A stretch of 64,000 nucleotides of DNA from Amycolatopsis acidicola (GTDB lineage Bacteria; Actinomycetota; Actinomycetes; Mycobacteriales; Pseudonocardiaceae). The stretch lies in assembly GCF_007713735.2 (NCBI RefSeq), contig NZ_VMNW02000008.1, positions 104,083 to 168,082 of the forward strand, read 5' to 3'. How positions within the stretch are numbered: the stretch's first letter is position 1; every line of letters begins with the position of its first letter. Below the pieces are notes generated by a model. It saw nothing but the letters and a program-made list of their open reading frames with translations. It did not search any database and was not told the DNA's origin. This document shows, piece by piece, positions 24,857 through 33,658 of the stretch. The translations under genes and the position numbers were made by a program.

Positions 24857-26428
24857 TTACACGTTCTGTCGGCGCTCCTGCGCGGCCGTCGGCGTTTCAG
24901 GCTGCACGAAGTGTTCGGCGCCGGCGTTTTGCCGCCCTCGCCGCTTCAACGAGGCGTACACCGCCCACCCGATCAGCACCATGGCCCCGACGAACACGAA
25001 GGCACCCCACTGGTAGTACCAGGCCGCGTCACCCCAGACTTCGGCGCGGGGCCAGGCGGTGTTGATCAGTACGACGACCTGGAACACCACGGCGATGACG
25101 TTCACCGGCAGGCCCCACCGCCCTAGCTTGAAATAGGGGCCGTGCTCGGGTGTGGGCCACTGCCCCTTGACCCGCTTGACCAGCAGCGAGACCGTCAGGA
25201 TGAGGTACACGATGTAGATCGTCACCGCGGCGAGTGCCGCGACGGTCGCGAACAGCGACGAGTTGCCGAGGTTGATCAGCAGCAGGCCGATCGGGACGAC
25301 CCCCACGAGCAACGACGCCGCGATCATGCTGCGTGTCTTCGGATTGACCGCGGACAACGTCTTCGCGAAAGGCAAGCGGCCGTCACGCGCCATCGAGAAG
25401 ACCATGCGAATACCCGAAGCCTGCACCGCCAGCGCGCAAACGAACATCGAAATGGCCACAGCGACCAGGAAGACCGTCGCCAGCCCGTCGCCGAGTGTCG
25501 CCTTCAGCACGAACGGCAGCCCCTGCGAGGCAATGAGGTCCACGTTGTTCGACCCGAGGATGTCGGGCATGGCCATCTGGGCGGCGAGCACGAGCAATCC
25601 TCCCATGAGGACCGACGCGGCGACCGCCCTCAGGATCGCCCGCGGAGCGAACTTGCGTGGGTTCGAGGTCTCCTCGGCCAGCGAGCCGGCAGCGTCGAAC
25701 CCGGCGTAGATATTCACCGCGAACAGGGATGCCACCGCGAGAACGCCGATCAGGCCCACCGCCGTGCCGCCGGAGGTGCCGGCAGTGTCGAGCACGATGC
25801 CGGGCCCGCGCTCGGTGTGAGCGAACAACACGATGATCAGCAACGAGCAGCCGATCAGTTCGGTGAACACGCCGATGTTGTTGATCAGCGCCATCACCCG
25901 CACGCCGACGATGTTGATGATCGTGGTGACGACCAGCAGGCACGCCCCGAGTAGCACGGCGTTCTCCGCGCCTGCGGGGGTGGCATAAGTGCCGATGTCG
26001 GCGGAGGTCCCGAAGACCTCGAAACCGCTCCAGAGCTGGGGTAAGACGATCTGCATCGACACTGACGGGCCCGCGACCGCGACCATGATCGTCAGGATCA
26101 TCAGCCAGCCGGCGCTCCACCCGGCGAAAGGCGTGCTGATCTGTTTGGCCCACTGGTAGACGCCCCCAGCGATCGGGTAACGCGAGGCCAGCTCAGCCAG
26201 CAACATAGCGACGAGGAACTGACCGCCCGCGATGATCGGGATCGACCACCAGAACGCCGGGCCCGCAGCCCCGAACCCGAAGCCGAAGAGCATGAACACG
26301 CCGGTCAGGATCGAAACGAAGCTGAAGCCCGCCGCGAATGAAGAGAACTTTCCGAGGCTTCGGTCCAGCTCCTGCTTGTAGCCGAACTTCGCCAGGAAGT
26401 CGGAATCGTCGGTCGCAGATTCGGTCAT
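24857..26428 (-). CDS. APC-family amino acid/amine permease 2
   Basis: 523 residues from the ATG at 26428 with GGAG upstream. It is a close paralogue of permeases 1 and 3 (FGYKQELDRSLGKFSSFAAG, SRYPIAGGVYQWAKQ, and the NVDLIASQGLPFVLKATLGD loop). It is likely a proton or exchange carrier for an amino acid or quaternary/primary amine. It follows the GH65 gene's terminator, and its upstream DNA (about 26500-26540) is AT-rich with TAAAATATGACATACA, a probable promoter. Three closely related permeases within 22 kb suggest gene amplification and substrate diversification. Confidence 0.88.
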   Translation of the reverse strand: MTESATDDSDFLAKFGYKQELDRSLGKFSSFAAGFSFVSILTGVFMLFGFGFGAAGPAFWWSIPIIAGGQFLVAMLLAELASRYPIAGGVYQWAKQISTPFAGWSAGWLMILTIMVAVAGPSVSMQIVLPQLWSGFEVFGTSADIGTYATPAGAENAVLLGACLLVVTTIINIVGVRVMALINNIGVFTELIGCSLLIIVLFAHTERGPGIVLDTAGTSGGTAVGLIGVLAVASLFAVNIYAGFDAAGSLAEETSNPRKFAPRAILRAVAASVLMGGLLVLAAQMAMPDILGSNNVDLIASQGLPFVLKATLGDGLATVFLVAVAISMFVCALAVQASGIRMVFSMARDGRLPFAKTLSAVNPKTRSMIAASLLVGVVPIGLLLINLGNSSLFATVAALAAVTIYIVYLILTVSLLVKRVKGQWPTPEHGPYFKLGRWGLPVNVIAVVFQVVVLINTAWPRAEVWGDAAWYYQWGAFVFVGAMVLIGWAVYASLKRRGRQNAGAEHFVQPETPTAAQERRQNV

Positions 26429-26555
26429 CGTGTCTCCAAGTGTGCCGCCTGCCACGGTGCAGGCGTGGACGCTGCGCCCAAGAGCACACCAAGTGGAGCA
26501 TGACATGTCAAGGGTAAAATATGACATACAAGTAAAGGTCTGCGGTGACGACCAT

Positions 26556-26612
26556 GGTGTTCCGTTGCCCTGACCGCCCTATCAAGCGGGCTGGGCAAGG
26601 CAACGGAACACC
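26556..26612 (-). terminator. Terminator of the GH65 operon
   Basis: A perfect 14-bp stem (GGTGTTCCGTTGCC / GGCAACGGAACACC) with a 29-base loop lies 27 bp past the GH65 stop codon. Confidence 0.7.
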
Positions 26613-26638
26613 GCCGAGGACCTCATTCGGTCCCGCGG

Positions 26639-29029
26639 TCAGCTGTGTTCAGCCCGCCAGCCGCCGAACTGACGCATCTTGGTGGCGTCGCGCCGCACCG
26701 GCGCGCGTCCGGGCGGCTGCACTGGCGCTGCGCCCGCATCGATCTTCGGGATCGAGAACCGCTGAGGTTCGGTGGTCAGGGTGACGCGATCGCCGTGATG
26801 CAGCACGTCGAGGGGTTTGCCTGCCAGCACTCGGTAGGTCGCGTGGTCGCGGTCGATCGCGACCTCGAACCGGGTGTCGCGGAAGGTCAGCCGGAACGCG
26901 ATCCGGCCGAGCTGCGCCGGCAACCGCGGCGCGAACGCGAGCGTTTCGCCGTGATCGCGCATTCCGCCGAATCCGGCCACCATGCCCTGCCACGCCCCGG
27001 CCAGTGACGCCATGTGCAGTCCATTGCGGACGTTGTCGTGCAGGTCGTGCAGATCGGTCAGGGCGGCTTCGGCGAGATAGTCATAGGCCAGTTCCAGATG
27101 CCCCACCTCGGCGGCCATGACCGCCTGCGTACCCGCCGAGAGGGACGAGTCACGCACTGTCCTCGCTTCGTAGTAGGCGAAGTTGCGCGCCTTCTGCTCC
27201 GGGGTGAACGAATCGCCGCACAAGTGCATCGCCAGCACGAGGTCCGCCTGCTTCGAAACCTGCTTGCGGTAGAGGTCGAAGTACGGGTAGTGCAGCAGCA
27301 GCGGGTAGCACTCCGGCGGAGTGCCTTCGTAGTCCCATTCAGCGTGCTGCAGGAAACCTTCGGACTGCGGATGCAAGCCGAGTTCCTCGTCATAGGGCAG
27401 CGCCATCGCGTCGGCCGCCGCGCGCCACCGGTCCAGCTCTCCGCTGCCCACTCCGAACTCCGCGACCGCCTCCGGATGGCGCCCGCACACCTGCACCGCG
27501 CCACGGAGGTTCCGGCGCGCCATCAGGTTGGTGTAGATGTTGTTGTCCACCACCGCGGAGTACTCGTCGGGCCCGGTCACACCGTCGATGCGGAACTGGC
27601 CGTGGTGGTCGAAATGGCCGAGCGACGACCACAGACGTGCCGTTTCCACCAGTAGCTCGGCGCCGTGCGTGCGCTCGAACTCGTCGTCCCCGGTCGCGGC
27701 CACGTACCGCAGCACGGCGTCGGCGATGTCGGCACTCACGTGGAAGCCCGCGGTCCCCGCCGGCCAGTAGGCGGAGCACTCGGCACCGTTGATCGACCGC
27801 CACGGGAACGCGGCGCCGCGCAGGCCGAGCTGTGCCGCACGTTCCCTTGCTTTGTCCAATGTGGAGTGACGCCAGCGCAGGGCATCCCTGGTGGCATCGG
27901 GCATCGTGTAGGTGAGCACAGGCAGCACGAACGTCTCGGTGTCCCAGAACGCGTGCCCGTCATAACCGGGCCCGGTCAGGCCCTTTCCGGCGATCGCTCG
28001 TGTCTCACCGCGGGCGCCGGCCTGCAGCAGATGGAACAGCGCGAACCGCACGGCCTGCTGCAGCTCGGGATCGCCCTCGATCTCGATGTCCGAAGTCGCC
28101 CAGAAATCGTCGAGAAACTGGCGCTGCTCGGCAACAAGGCCATCCCAGCCGGTCTGGAGAGCGCCCGCGAGCGCCGACTCGGCCTGTGCGCGCAGTGCCG
28201 GCACGGACCGCTGCGCGGACCAGCCATAGGTCAGGAACTTGGTGATGCGCAGCCGGCCGCCCCTGGGCACGTTCACCGCGACGGTCAGCCGGGCCAGATC
28301 CTCCTCGCTGTGGATGTGCGTGTGGACCCCGTTGTCCACCTCGATCTGGTGATCCATCGCCGCGGCGACGCGCAGCTCCGAACGGCGGGTCCGGTGCACC
28401 AGGACCGCGTTGAGATCGGTGGCGTGGTGGAACTCGCCCACCAGCGGGGATTTCAACGCCAGCGCCACCCGTGGGTCCTTGGTGTCCGACTCGATCGGCT
28501 CGTTGGCCAGCAGATCGGACTGGACCACCAGCTGCAGATCCTCGTCCACGGGCTCCACCTCGTAGCGGATCGCCGCGACCGCGCGCTGCGTGAACGACAC
28601 GAGCCGCTCCGTGCTCACCCGCACCCTGCGCCCAGTCGGCGAGGACCACTCCGTGACACGCCGCAACGTGCCGGACCGGAAGTCCAGCACACGCTCGTGC
28701 GCGGTCGCCGCACCGTAGCGCATGTCCAGCGGCTCGTCCTCCACCAGCAACCGGAGGATCTTGCCGTCAGTCACGTTCACGACGGTCTGGCCCTCTTCGG
28801 GATAGCCGTAGCCACTCTCGGCGTAGGGCAGCTCATGCTGCTCGTAGAAGCCGTTGAGGTAGGTGCCGGGCAGCCCCCGCGGCTCCCCTTCCTCCAACGT
28901 GCCGCGCAGGCCGATGTGGCCGTTGGACAAGGCGAACGCGGATTCGGTGCGCGGCAACGCATCCACGTCCAGGGTGTGCCACCGTAGCTCCCACGGGGCG
29001 CACTCGTAGCCGTAGCGCGTGTCGGTCAT
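26639..29029 (-). CDS. Glycoside hydrolase family 65 disaccharide phosphorylase/hydrolase
   Basis: 796 residues, the normal length of GH65 maltose/trehalose/kojibiose phosphorylases. The N-terminal beta-sandwich starts at TESAFALSNGHIGLRGTLEE. The (alpha/alpha)6 barrel contains FWDTETFVLPVLTY and the catalytic acid Glu in DGVTGPDEYSAVVDNNIYTN. The C-terminal beta domain includes DVLHHGDRVTL. Its start overlaps the beta-phosphoglucomutase stop (ATGA). The pairing of GH65 with beta-phosphoglucomutase is classical: phosphorolysis gives beta-glucose 1-phosphate, which the mutase turns into glucose 6-phosphate. Which disaccharide is used cannot be told, nor can hydrolase activity be excluded. Confidence 0.92.
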   Translation of the reverse strand: MTDTRYGYECAPWELRWHTLDVDALPRTESAFALSNGHIGLRGTLEEGEPRGLPGTYLNGFYEQHELPYAESGYGYPEEGQTVVNVTDGKILRLLVEDEPLDMRYGAATAHERVLDFRSGTLRRVTEWSSPTGRRVRVSTERLVSFTQRAVAAIRYEVEPVDEDLQLVVQSDLLANEPIESDTKDPRVALALKSPLVGEFHHATDLNAVLVHRTRRSELRVAAAMDHQIEVDNGVHTHIHSEEDLARLTVAVNVPRGGRLRITKFLTYGWSAQRSVPALRAQAESALAGALQTGWDGLVAEQRQFLDDFWATSDIEIEGDPELQQAVRFALFHLLQAGARGETRAIAGKGLTGPGYDGHAFWDTETFVLPVLTYTMPDATRDALRWRHSTLDKARERAAQLGLRGAAFPWRSINGAECSAYWPAGTAGFHVSADIADAVLRYVAATGDDEFERTHGAELLVETARLWSSLGHFDHHGQFRIDGVTGPDEYSAVVDNNIYTNLMARRNLRGAVQVCGRHPEAVAEFGVGSGELDRWRAAADAMALPYDEELGLHPQSEGFLQHAEWDYEGTPPECYPLLLHYPYFDLYRKQVSKQADLVLAMHLCGDSFTPEQKARNFAYYEARTVRDSSLSAGTQAVMAAEVGHLELAYDYLAEAALTDLHDLHDNVRNGLHMASLAGAWQGMVAGFGGMRDHGETLAFAPRLPAQLGRIAFRLTFRDTRFEVAIDRDHATYRVLAGKPLDVLHHGDRVTLTTEPQRFSIPKIDAGAAPVQPPGRAPVRRDATKMRQFGGWRAEHS

Positions 29030-29760
29030 GCGGTTTCCTCCAACAGTTCGGCAAGGTCGTTCACGACGATGGTCGCGCCGCGTGCCCTCAGCTCATCGGC
29101 CTGGTCGGTCCGGTTCACACCGACGACGAAACCGAACCCACCGTCCTTTCCGGCCTGCACGCCGGACTGCGCATCCTCGAACACGGCCGCGTGCGCGGGC
29201 TCGACCCCGAGTGCCCGAGCACCGGCCAGGAACGAGTCCGGCGCGGGTTTGCCCTTGAGACCGCGTTCGCGGATGGTGACGCCGTCAACACGGGCTTCGA
29301 CGTAGTGGCTCAGCTCGGCCGCGTCGAGCACCCGCGCACCGTTCGCCGAGGACGTCACCACGGCGATCCGCAGCCCGGCCGCCCGGACCACGTCCAGGTA
29401 ACGGACCGAGCCAGGGTAGGGGGCCACGCCGTGCTCGTCGATCATCTTCAGGACCAGCTCGTTCTTACGGTTGCCCACCCCGTTGACGGTCTCCGCGCTG
29501 GGAACATCGTCGGGTGTGCCCTCGGGCAGCTCGATCTCGCGTGACCTGAGGAATTCGCGCACGCCGTCCGCGCGTGGCCGTCCGTCGACATACGTTTCGT
29601 AGTCCCTGGCGGTGAACTCCTCGAACGCCTGGCCGTCGCGCTCGCGCAGGAACTCGTCGAAGGTCAGTTTCCAGGCCTCGCGGTGGACAGCCGCGGTCCC
29701 GGTCAGTACCCCGTCGAGATCGAACAGGCAGGCGGTGATGGTGTCCGGTAATCCCGTCAT
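29026..29760 (-). CDS. HAD-superfamily beta-phosphoglucomutase
   Basis: 244 residues. The HAD motifs are in order: FDLDGVLTGTAAVH (nucleophile and acid Asp), VVTSSANG, a Lys in GLKGKPAPDSF, and VFEDAQSGVQAG. The helical cap (EAWKLTFDEFLRERDGQAF) is of the C1 mutase type. It overlaps the GH65 gene by 4 bp and is 65 bp downstream of the unknown gene at 29826. The role is conversion of beta-glucose 1-phosphate from the phosphorylase. Confidence 0.9.
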   Translation of the reverse strand: MTGLPDTITACLFDLDGVLTGTAAVHREAWKLTFDEFLRERDGQAFEEFTARDYETYVDGRPRADGVREFLRSREIELPEGTPDDVPSAETVNGVGNRKNELVLKMIDEHGVAPYPGSVRYLDVVRAAGLRIAVVTSSANGARVLDAAELSHYVEARVDGVTIRERGLKGKPAPDSFLAGARALGVEPAHAAVFEDAQSGVQAGKDGGFGFVVGVNRTDQADELRARGATIVVNDLAELLEETA

Positions 29761-29825
29761 GCGCGAACGCTACCGGCTGCCGTTCCCGGGCCGCACTCGG
29801 CCCGTGTCTGATGTGGACAGGCACG

Positions 29826-30605
29826 TCACCCAAGGCTTTCCAGCGCCGTGGTCACGGAGATTCGGCGGTACGTCTCCGTGGCCAGCCCTTGCTCCGAGAT
29901 CCGGGCGCGGCGTTCGACGGCCTGTTCCACATCGGACGGACTGAGCTCGGCGGCACGGCGTTCCTGGTACGCCTGGAAGACAGGGTCGACTTCCTTGAGA
30001 GGGCGGCGCGCTCGGCCGGGGTTGGCGACTCGTGCCGGCCGCCGGAAGGCGTTCAGCACTTTCGTGGGGTTCTGCTCGGTCCGCCGGTCGAGACCGGCGA
30101 TCTCGACGTCGGCCTGGGGCGTCCGGCCGGTGGGACTGTAGGCGAAGGCCGATGCGAGGAGGTCGTGCGTCGCGGCCACTTCTTTGACGGCAAGGACATC
30201 GAGGTCGGCCGCCGGCCGTTCGCCGAGGTCGGGTACCGCGAGCCGGGTGATGCCTCGTTCGTTGATCGCGCACAGCACCTCGTTGGGATCGTCGCCGAGG
30301 ATCACCTCGCGGCGTGGGCCCCAGAAGTCGTAGTCCGCGTGACTGCCGTGCCCGCCGCCGATGTGGAACGCGTAGATCTCCGGGTACACGTTGAGCTCGT
30401 CCCGGCGTCGCTGGTCGGCGGCGTAGTACGACCAGATCGCGAGCTGCAGCAAATGCGAGGCACCTACCCCGCCCAGCGCCTCGTTGATCACGAGCCCGAA
30501 CCGGTCATGACGATGCCAGTCGGGGAAGAGCTCCCGGACAGCACTGTCACGGCCCTCGATACGGATGGCGAACTGGGTGTCCTTCAACTGGGTGAGCGTG
30601 TGCAT
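29826..30605 (-). CDS. Protein of unknown function in the GH65/MFS operon
   Basis: 259 residues that I cannot place in a known family. It looks soluble, with no signal peptide or membrane segment. Notable are an N-terminal region rich in His/Trp (ELFPDWHRHDRFGLVINEAL), a Gly/His motif (AFHIGGGHGSHADYDFWGP) that could bind metal or nucleotide, the segment LCAINERGITRLAVPD, and a charged helical C-terminus (VEQAVERRARISEQG). Its start overlaps the MFS stop by one base (TGATG), so it is made together with that carrier. The context suggests a function in uptake or use of a sugar or the carrier's substrate, but this is only position-based. Confidence 0.75.
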   Translation of the reverse strand: MHTLTQLKDTQFAIRIEGRDSAVRELFPDWHRHDRFGLVINEALGGVGASHLLQLAIWSYYAADQRRRDELNVYPEIYAFHIGGGHGSHADYDFWGPRREVILGDDPNEVLCAINERGITRLAVPDLGERPAADLDVLAVKEVAATHDLLASAFAYSPTGRTPQADVEIAGLDRRTEQNPTKVLNAFRRPARVANPGRARRPLKEVDPVFQAYQERRAAELSPSDVEQAVERRARISEQGLATETYRRISVTTALESLG

Positions 30606-31825
30606 CAGCCCTCCGATTCGGTGGTACGCGACTCACGCCGCAGCGACGGGGTGAAGCAAAGCCCGACGGCTGTCAACGCCGCCGCGACCGAGAGCGCCTT
30701 GGTGGTGCCCGTCGCGTCTGCGATGTAGCCGACGGCCAAGGGCTCGGCCAAAAACGCGACGTAAGCAATGGACATGACGACGCTCAGCCGGGCGGCAGCG
30801 CGCGCGGGATCATCGCCGGCCGCACTGATCCCCAACGGCAGTCCCAGCGCGATCCCCAGCCCCCACACGACCGCGCCGATCAATGACACGACGAACGAGC
30901 CGCCGAACGCGACCAGCACGACACCCACGACGGTCAGCCCGCCGAACACCAGCGGCGCCTTCGCCCGCCCCCACTTCTCGATGACGAACGGGCCGCAGAA
31001 CCGGCCGATGGTCATCGCCACGGTGAAAAGCCAGAACGCGGTCGTGCCCGACGCTTCGGAAACCTTGTGGCCGTCGATGACACCGACGCTGAGCCAGTCA
31101 TTGCCCACACTCTCCGCGAAAGCGAAGGCGAACACCAGGACCCCGATCATCAGCGTGCGGGGCTCACGCCACGCGGACCAGCGGCGTCCCGCGTTCGTCG
31201 AGGAGACCACAGCGCCGTCCTCGGTGCCGTCCGGGACGAACATCCGGGCCACCAACGGCGCGGCCACGACGACCACCGCCATCACGGCGATCAAGTGCAG
31301 CGCGACCCCGGTCCCCGCCGCGACCAGCAAGGCGGCAAGCCCGGAGCCGATCGCGGCACCGATGCTGAAACTGGAATGGAACCGAGGCATCAGCGGCCGC
31401 GCGAGCCGGCGTTCCACCGCCGTCGCCTGGACATTCATCGCGATGTCCCACGTCGAGTGCCCGACACCCGCGAGAAACAGTCCAACCGCCACCACCGCAG
31501 GACCAGCCGGTAGCCCGAAGGCCACCACGAGCAGCCCCGCGGCCATCAGCGACGGCCCGGCGACGACGACTCGCCTGCTCCCGAATGCCGCGACCAGACG
31601 ACCGGAAAAGGGCAGCACGACCAGACCGCCGACAGCGAGGGCCAACAGCAGCGTGCCCAGCTGGGCGGCGGAAATTCCCAGAGCGTCGCGCACGGAAGGG
31701 ACGCGCGACACCCACGTCGAAAAGGCAATCCCGTGAGCTACGAAGGTCGCGTACACCGCACGCTTCGCTCGCACGGTCTGTACGCCCTTGGCATCAGCCA
31801 GATTCACGACGTCCACTGTGGACAC
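30605..31825 (-). CDS. MFS transporter, YbjJ-like (copy B)
   Basis: 406 residues from a GTG at 31825 with GGAGGTG upstream. Twelve membrane segments, with AVYATFVAHGIAFSTWVSRV at the first and ISAAGDDPARAAARLSVVMS near the eleventh, the latter shared with copy A at 23594. It is the first gene of a probable four-gene operon with the unknown protein, beta-phosphoglucomutase and GH65 enzyme. That would make it the likely disaccharide or sugar carrier of the unit (inference). A 21-bp-stem hairpin lies just upstream and isolates it from the APC permease gene. Confidence 0.85.
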   Translation of the reverse strand: MSTVDVVNLADAKGVQTVRAKRAVYATFVAHGIAFSTWVSRVPSVRDALGISAAQLGTLLLALAVGGLVVLPFSGRLVAAFGSRRVVVAGPSLMAAGLLVVAFGLPAGPAVVAVGLFLAGVGHSTWDIAMNVQATAVERRLARPLMPRFHSSFSIGAAIGSGLAALLVAAGTGVALHLIAVMAVVVVAAPLVARMFVPDGTEDGAVVSSTNAGRRWSAWREPRTLMIGVLVFAFAFAESVGNDWLSVGVIDGHKVSEASGTTAFWLFTVAMTIGRFCGPFVIEKWGRAKAPLVFGGLTVVGVVLVAFGGSFVVSLIGAVVWGLGIALGLPLGISAAGDDPARAAARLSVVMSIAYVAFLAEPLAVGYIADATGTTKALSVAAALTAVGLCFTPSLRRESRTTESEG

Positions 31826-31870
31826 CGAAGGACACCTCCGTCATCGTCGGCAGGAATGGCCTGCACACCG

Positions 31871-31916
31871 GTAGTGCCGGTCCTGCCGGGGTTGGCCCCG
31901 GCAGGACCGGCACTAC
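31871..31916 (-). terminator. Very strong hairpin downstream of APC permease 3
   Basis: Arms 31871-31891 and 31896-31916 are perfectly complementary over 21 bp with a TTGG loop. It begins 12 bp past the permease stop codon. There is no long T-run, but the stem is exceptionally stable and separates the permease from the downstream operon. Confidence 0.8.
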
Positions 31917-31927
31917 CCGTACTCGGC

Positions 31928-33505
31928 CTAATCGGTCTCGACAGCGACAGGCCTCTCGACCGGTGTGAGAGGCTCTCGCGCGACACCATCGCTCTCGCCG
32001 GCCTGCCGCCTGTTCTTTTTGTCCAGGTACAGGTAAATACCCGTGCCGGCAAGGAACATGACTCCGACGAAGACGAACGCGCCCCACCGGTAGTACCAGG
32101 CCGAGTCGCCGTAGATCTCGGCGCGAGGCCACACGAGGTTGACCAGCACGATGGTCTGGAACACCACCGCGATGATGTTGAGCGGGAGCCCGAATTTGCC
32201 CAGATTGAAATATGGCCCGTGATCGGGCCCCGGCCACTGCCCCTTGAACCGCTTGACCAGCATGGACACCGTCACGATCAGGTAAGCGATGTAGAAGAGC
32301 ACGCTCCCGATCGCGGCCAGCGTGCTGAACAGCTGCGAGTTGCCGAGGTTGACCACGAGCAGGCCGAGCGGGATGACACCCATCACCAGCGACGTCACGA
32401 TCATGCTGCGGGTTTTCGGGTTCACCGTGGAGAGCGCTTTACCGAAGGGCAGCCGGCCGTCACGGGCCATGCCGAAGACCATCCGGATCCCCGCCGCCTG
32501 CACCGCCAACGCGCACGCGCACATCGAGACGGCGACACAGATCAGGAACACGGTGCCGAGCACCGGGCCCAAGGTGGCCAGCACGATGTAGGGCAGGCCC
32601 TGGGACGCGATCAGCTCGAGGTTGTTCGAGCCCAGGATGTCGGGCATCGCCATCTGGGCCGCGAGGACCAGCAGCGAGCCCAGCAGCGCCGAGGCGGCCA
32701 CCGCGCGCAGGATGGCGCGCGGGGCGGACCTGCGTGGGTCCGCGGTCTCCTCCGCCAGCGCCCCAGCCGCGTCGAAGCCCTGATAGATGCTGACCCCGAA
32801 CAGGCTGGCGACCAGCAGCGCCCCGATCACACCCGCGGTTCCGCCACCGGCGCCCGCCGTGCTCAGCACGATCCCCGGCCCGCGCGTGGTGTGCGCGAAC
32901 AGCACGACGATCAGCAGCGTGCACCCGATCAGCTCGGTGAACACCCCGATGTTGTTGAGCAGCGCCATGAGCCGCACGCCCACGATGTTGATGATCGTGA
33001 TCAGGACGATGAGGATGGCACCGAGCAGAACCGCGTTCTTCGCGCCGTTCGGCGTGGCGTACGTCCCGATGTCGTCGGCGCCGCCGAAGACCTGGAACCC
33101 GCTCCAGATGTGCGGGAGGATCACCTGCAGGCTGATGGCGGGAGGAGCCGACCCCACGCAGATCGCCAGTACCACGAGAAACCCGGCCATCCAGCCGGGA
33201 AACGGCCGCGAGATGTTCTTCGCCCACTGGTACACACCACCGGCGAGCGGATACCGGGACGTCACCTCGGCGAACAGGAGCGCCACCAGGAACTGGCCTC
33301 CCGCGACGACGGGAATCGACCACCAGAACGCCGGGCCGGAAGCTCCGAACCCGAACCCGAAAAGCATGAAGACGCCGGTGAGGATCGACACGAAGCTGAA
33401 CCCGGCGGCAAATGATGAAAACCGCCCGAGGCTTCGGTCGAGTTCCTGCTTGTAGCCGAATTGCGCGAGGTATTCAGAGTCTTCCTCGGCTGCGACATCG
33501 GTCAT
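31928..33505 (-). CDS. APC-family amino acid/amine permease 3
   Basis: 525 residues from the ATG at 33505 after GAGGAAAC. It is the third paralogue of the set (FGYKQELDRSLGRFSSFAAG, SRYPLAGGVYQWAKNISRP, NNLELIASQGLPYIVLATLG). About 12-14 membrane segments. It lies 150 bp downstream of the Rieske oxygenase on the same strand, so a quaternary amine or related substrate of that enzyme is a plausible cargo (inference). Confidence 0.88.
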   Translation of the reverse strand: MTDVAAEEDSEYLAQFGYKQELDRSLGRFSSFAAGFSFVSILTGVFMLFGFGFGASGPAFWWSIPVVAGGQFLVALLFAEVTSRYPLAGGVYQWAKNISRPFPGWMAGFLVVLAICVGSAPPAISLQVILPHIWSGFQVFGGADDIGTYATPNGAKNAVLLGAILIVLITIINIVGVRLMALLNNIGVFTELIGCTLLIVVLFAHTTRGPGIVLSTAGAGGGTAGVIGALLVASLFGVSIYQGFDAAGALAEETADPRRSAPRAILRAVAASALLGSLLVLAAQMAMPDILGSNNLELIASQGLPYIVLATLGPVLGTVFLICVAVSMCACALAVQAAGIRMVFGMARDGRLPFGKALSTVNPKTRSMIVTSLVMGVIPLGLLVVNLGNSQLFSTLAAIGSVLFYIAYLIVTVSMLVKRFKGQWPGPDHGPYFNLGKFGLPLNIIAVVFQTIVLVNLVWPRAEIYGDSAWYYRWGAFVFVGVMFLAGTGIYLYLDKKNRRQAGESDGVAREPLTPVERPVAVETD

Positions 33506-33658
33506 TGTTTCCTCCTGAGCGCGTCGGTCGAACGCGGAGCGAGTAAATCTGGCTGGCCCGGGACGGTGTCCCGGAACGCGGCAGGCGCAGAAATCGGATG
33601 GCCGGTGACGCGCGAACTGGGCGTTACCCGGGCCCGTCGTGAGGTGGACCGCAGCCGG

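Noticed and set aside
23600..25126. A 508-residue plus-strand frame, and similar long antisense frames at 5418-6962, 20509-21954, 31733-33415 and 56632-58950
   Set aside because: They are shadows of minus-strand genes: Arg/Pro/His-rich, no motifs, no ribosome-binding sites.
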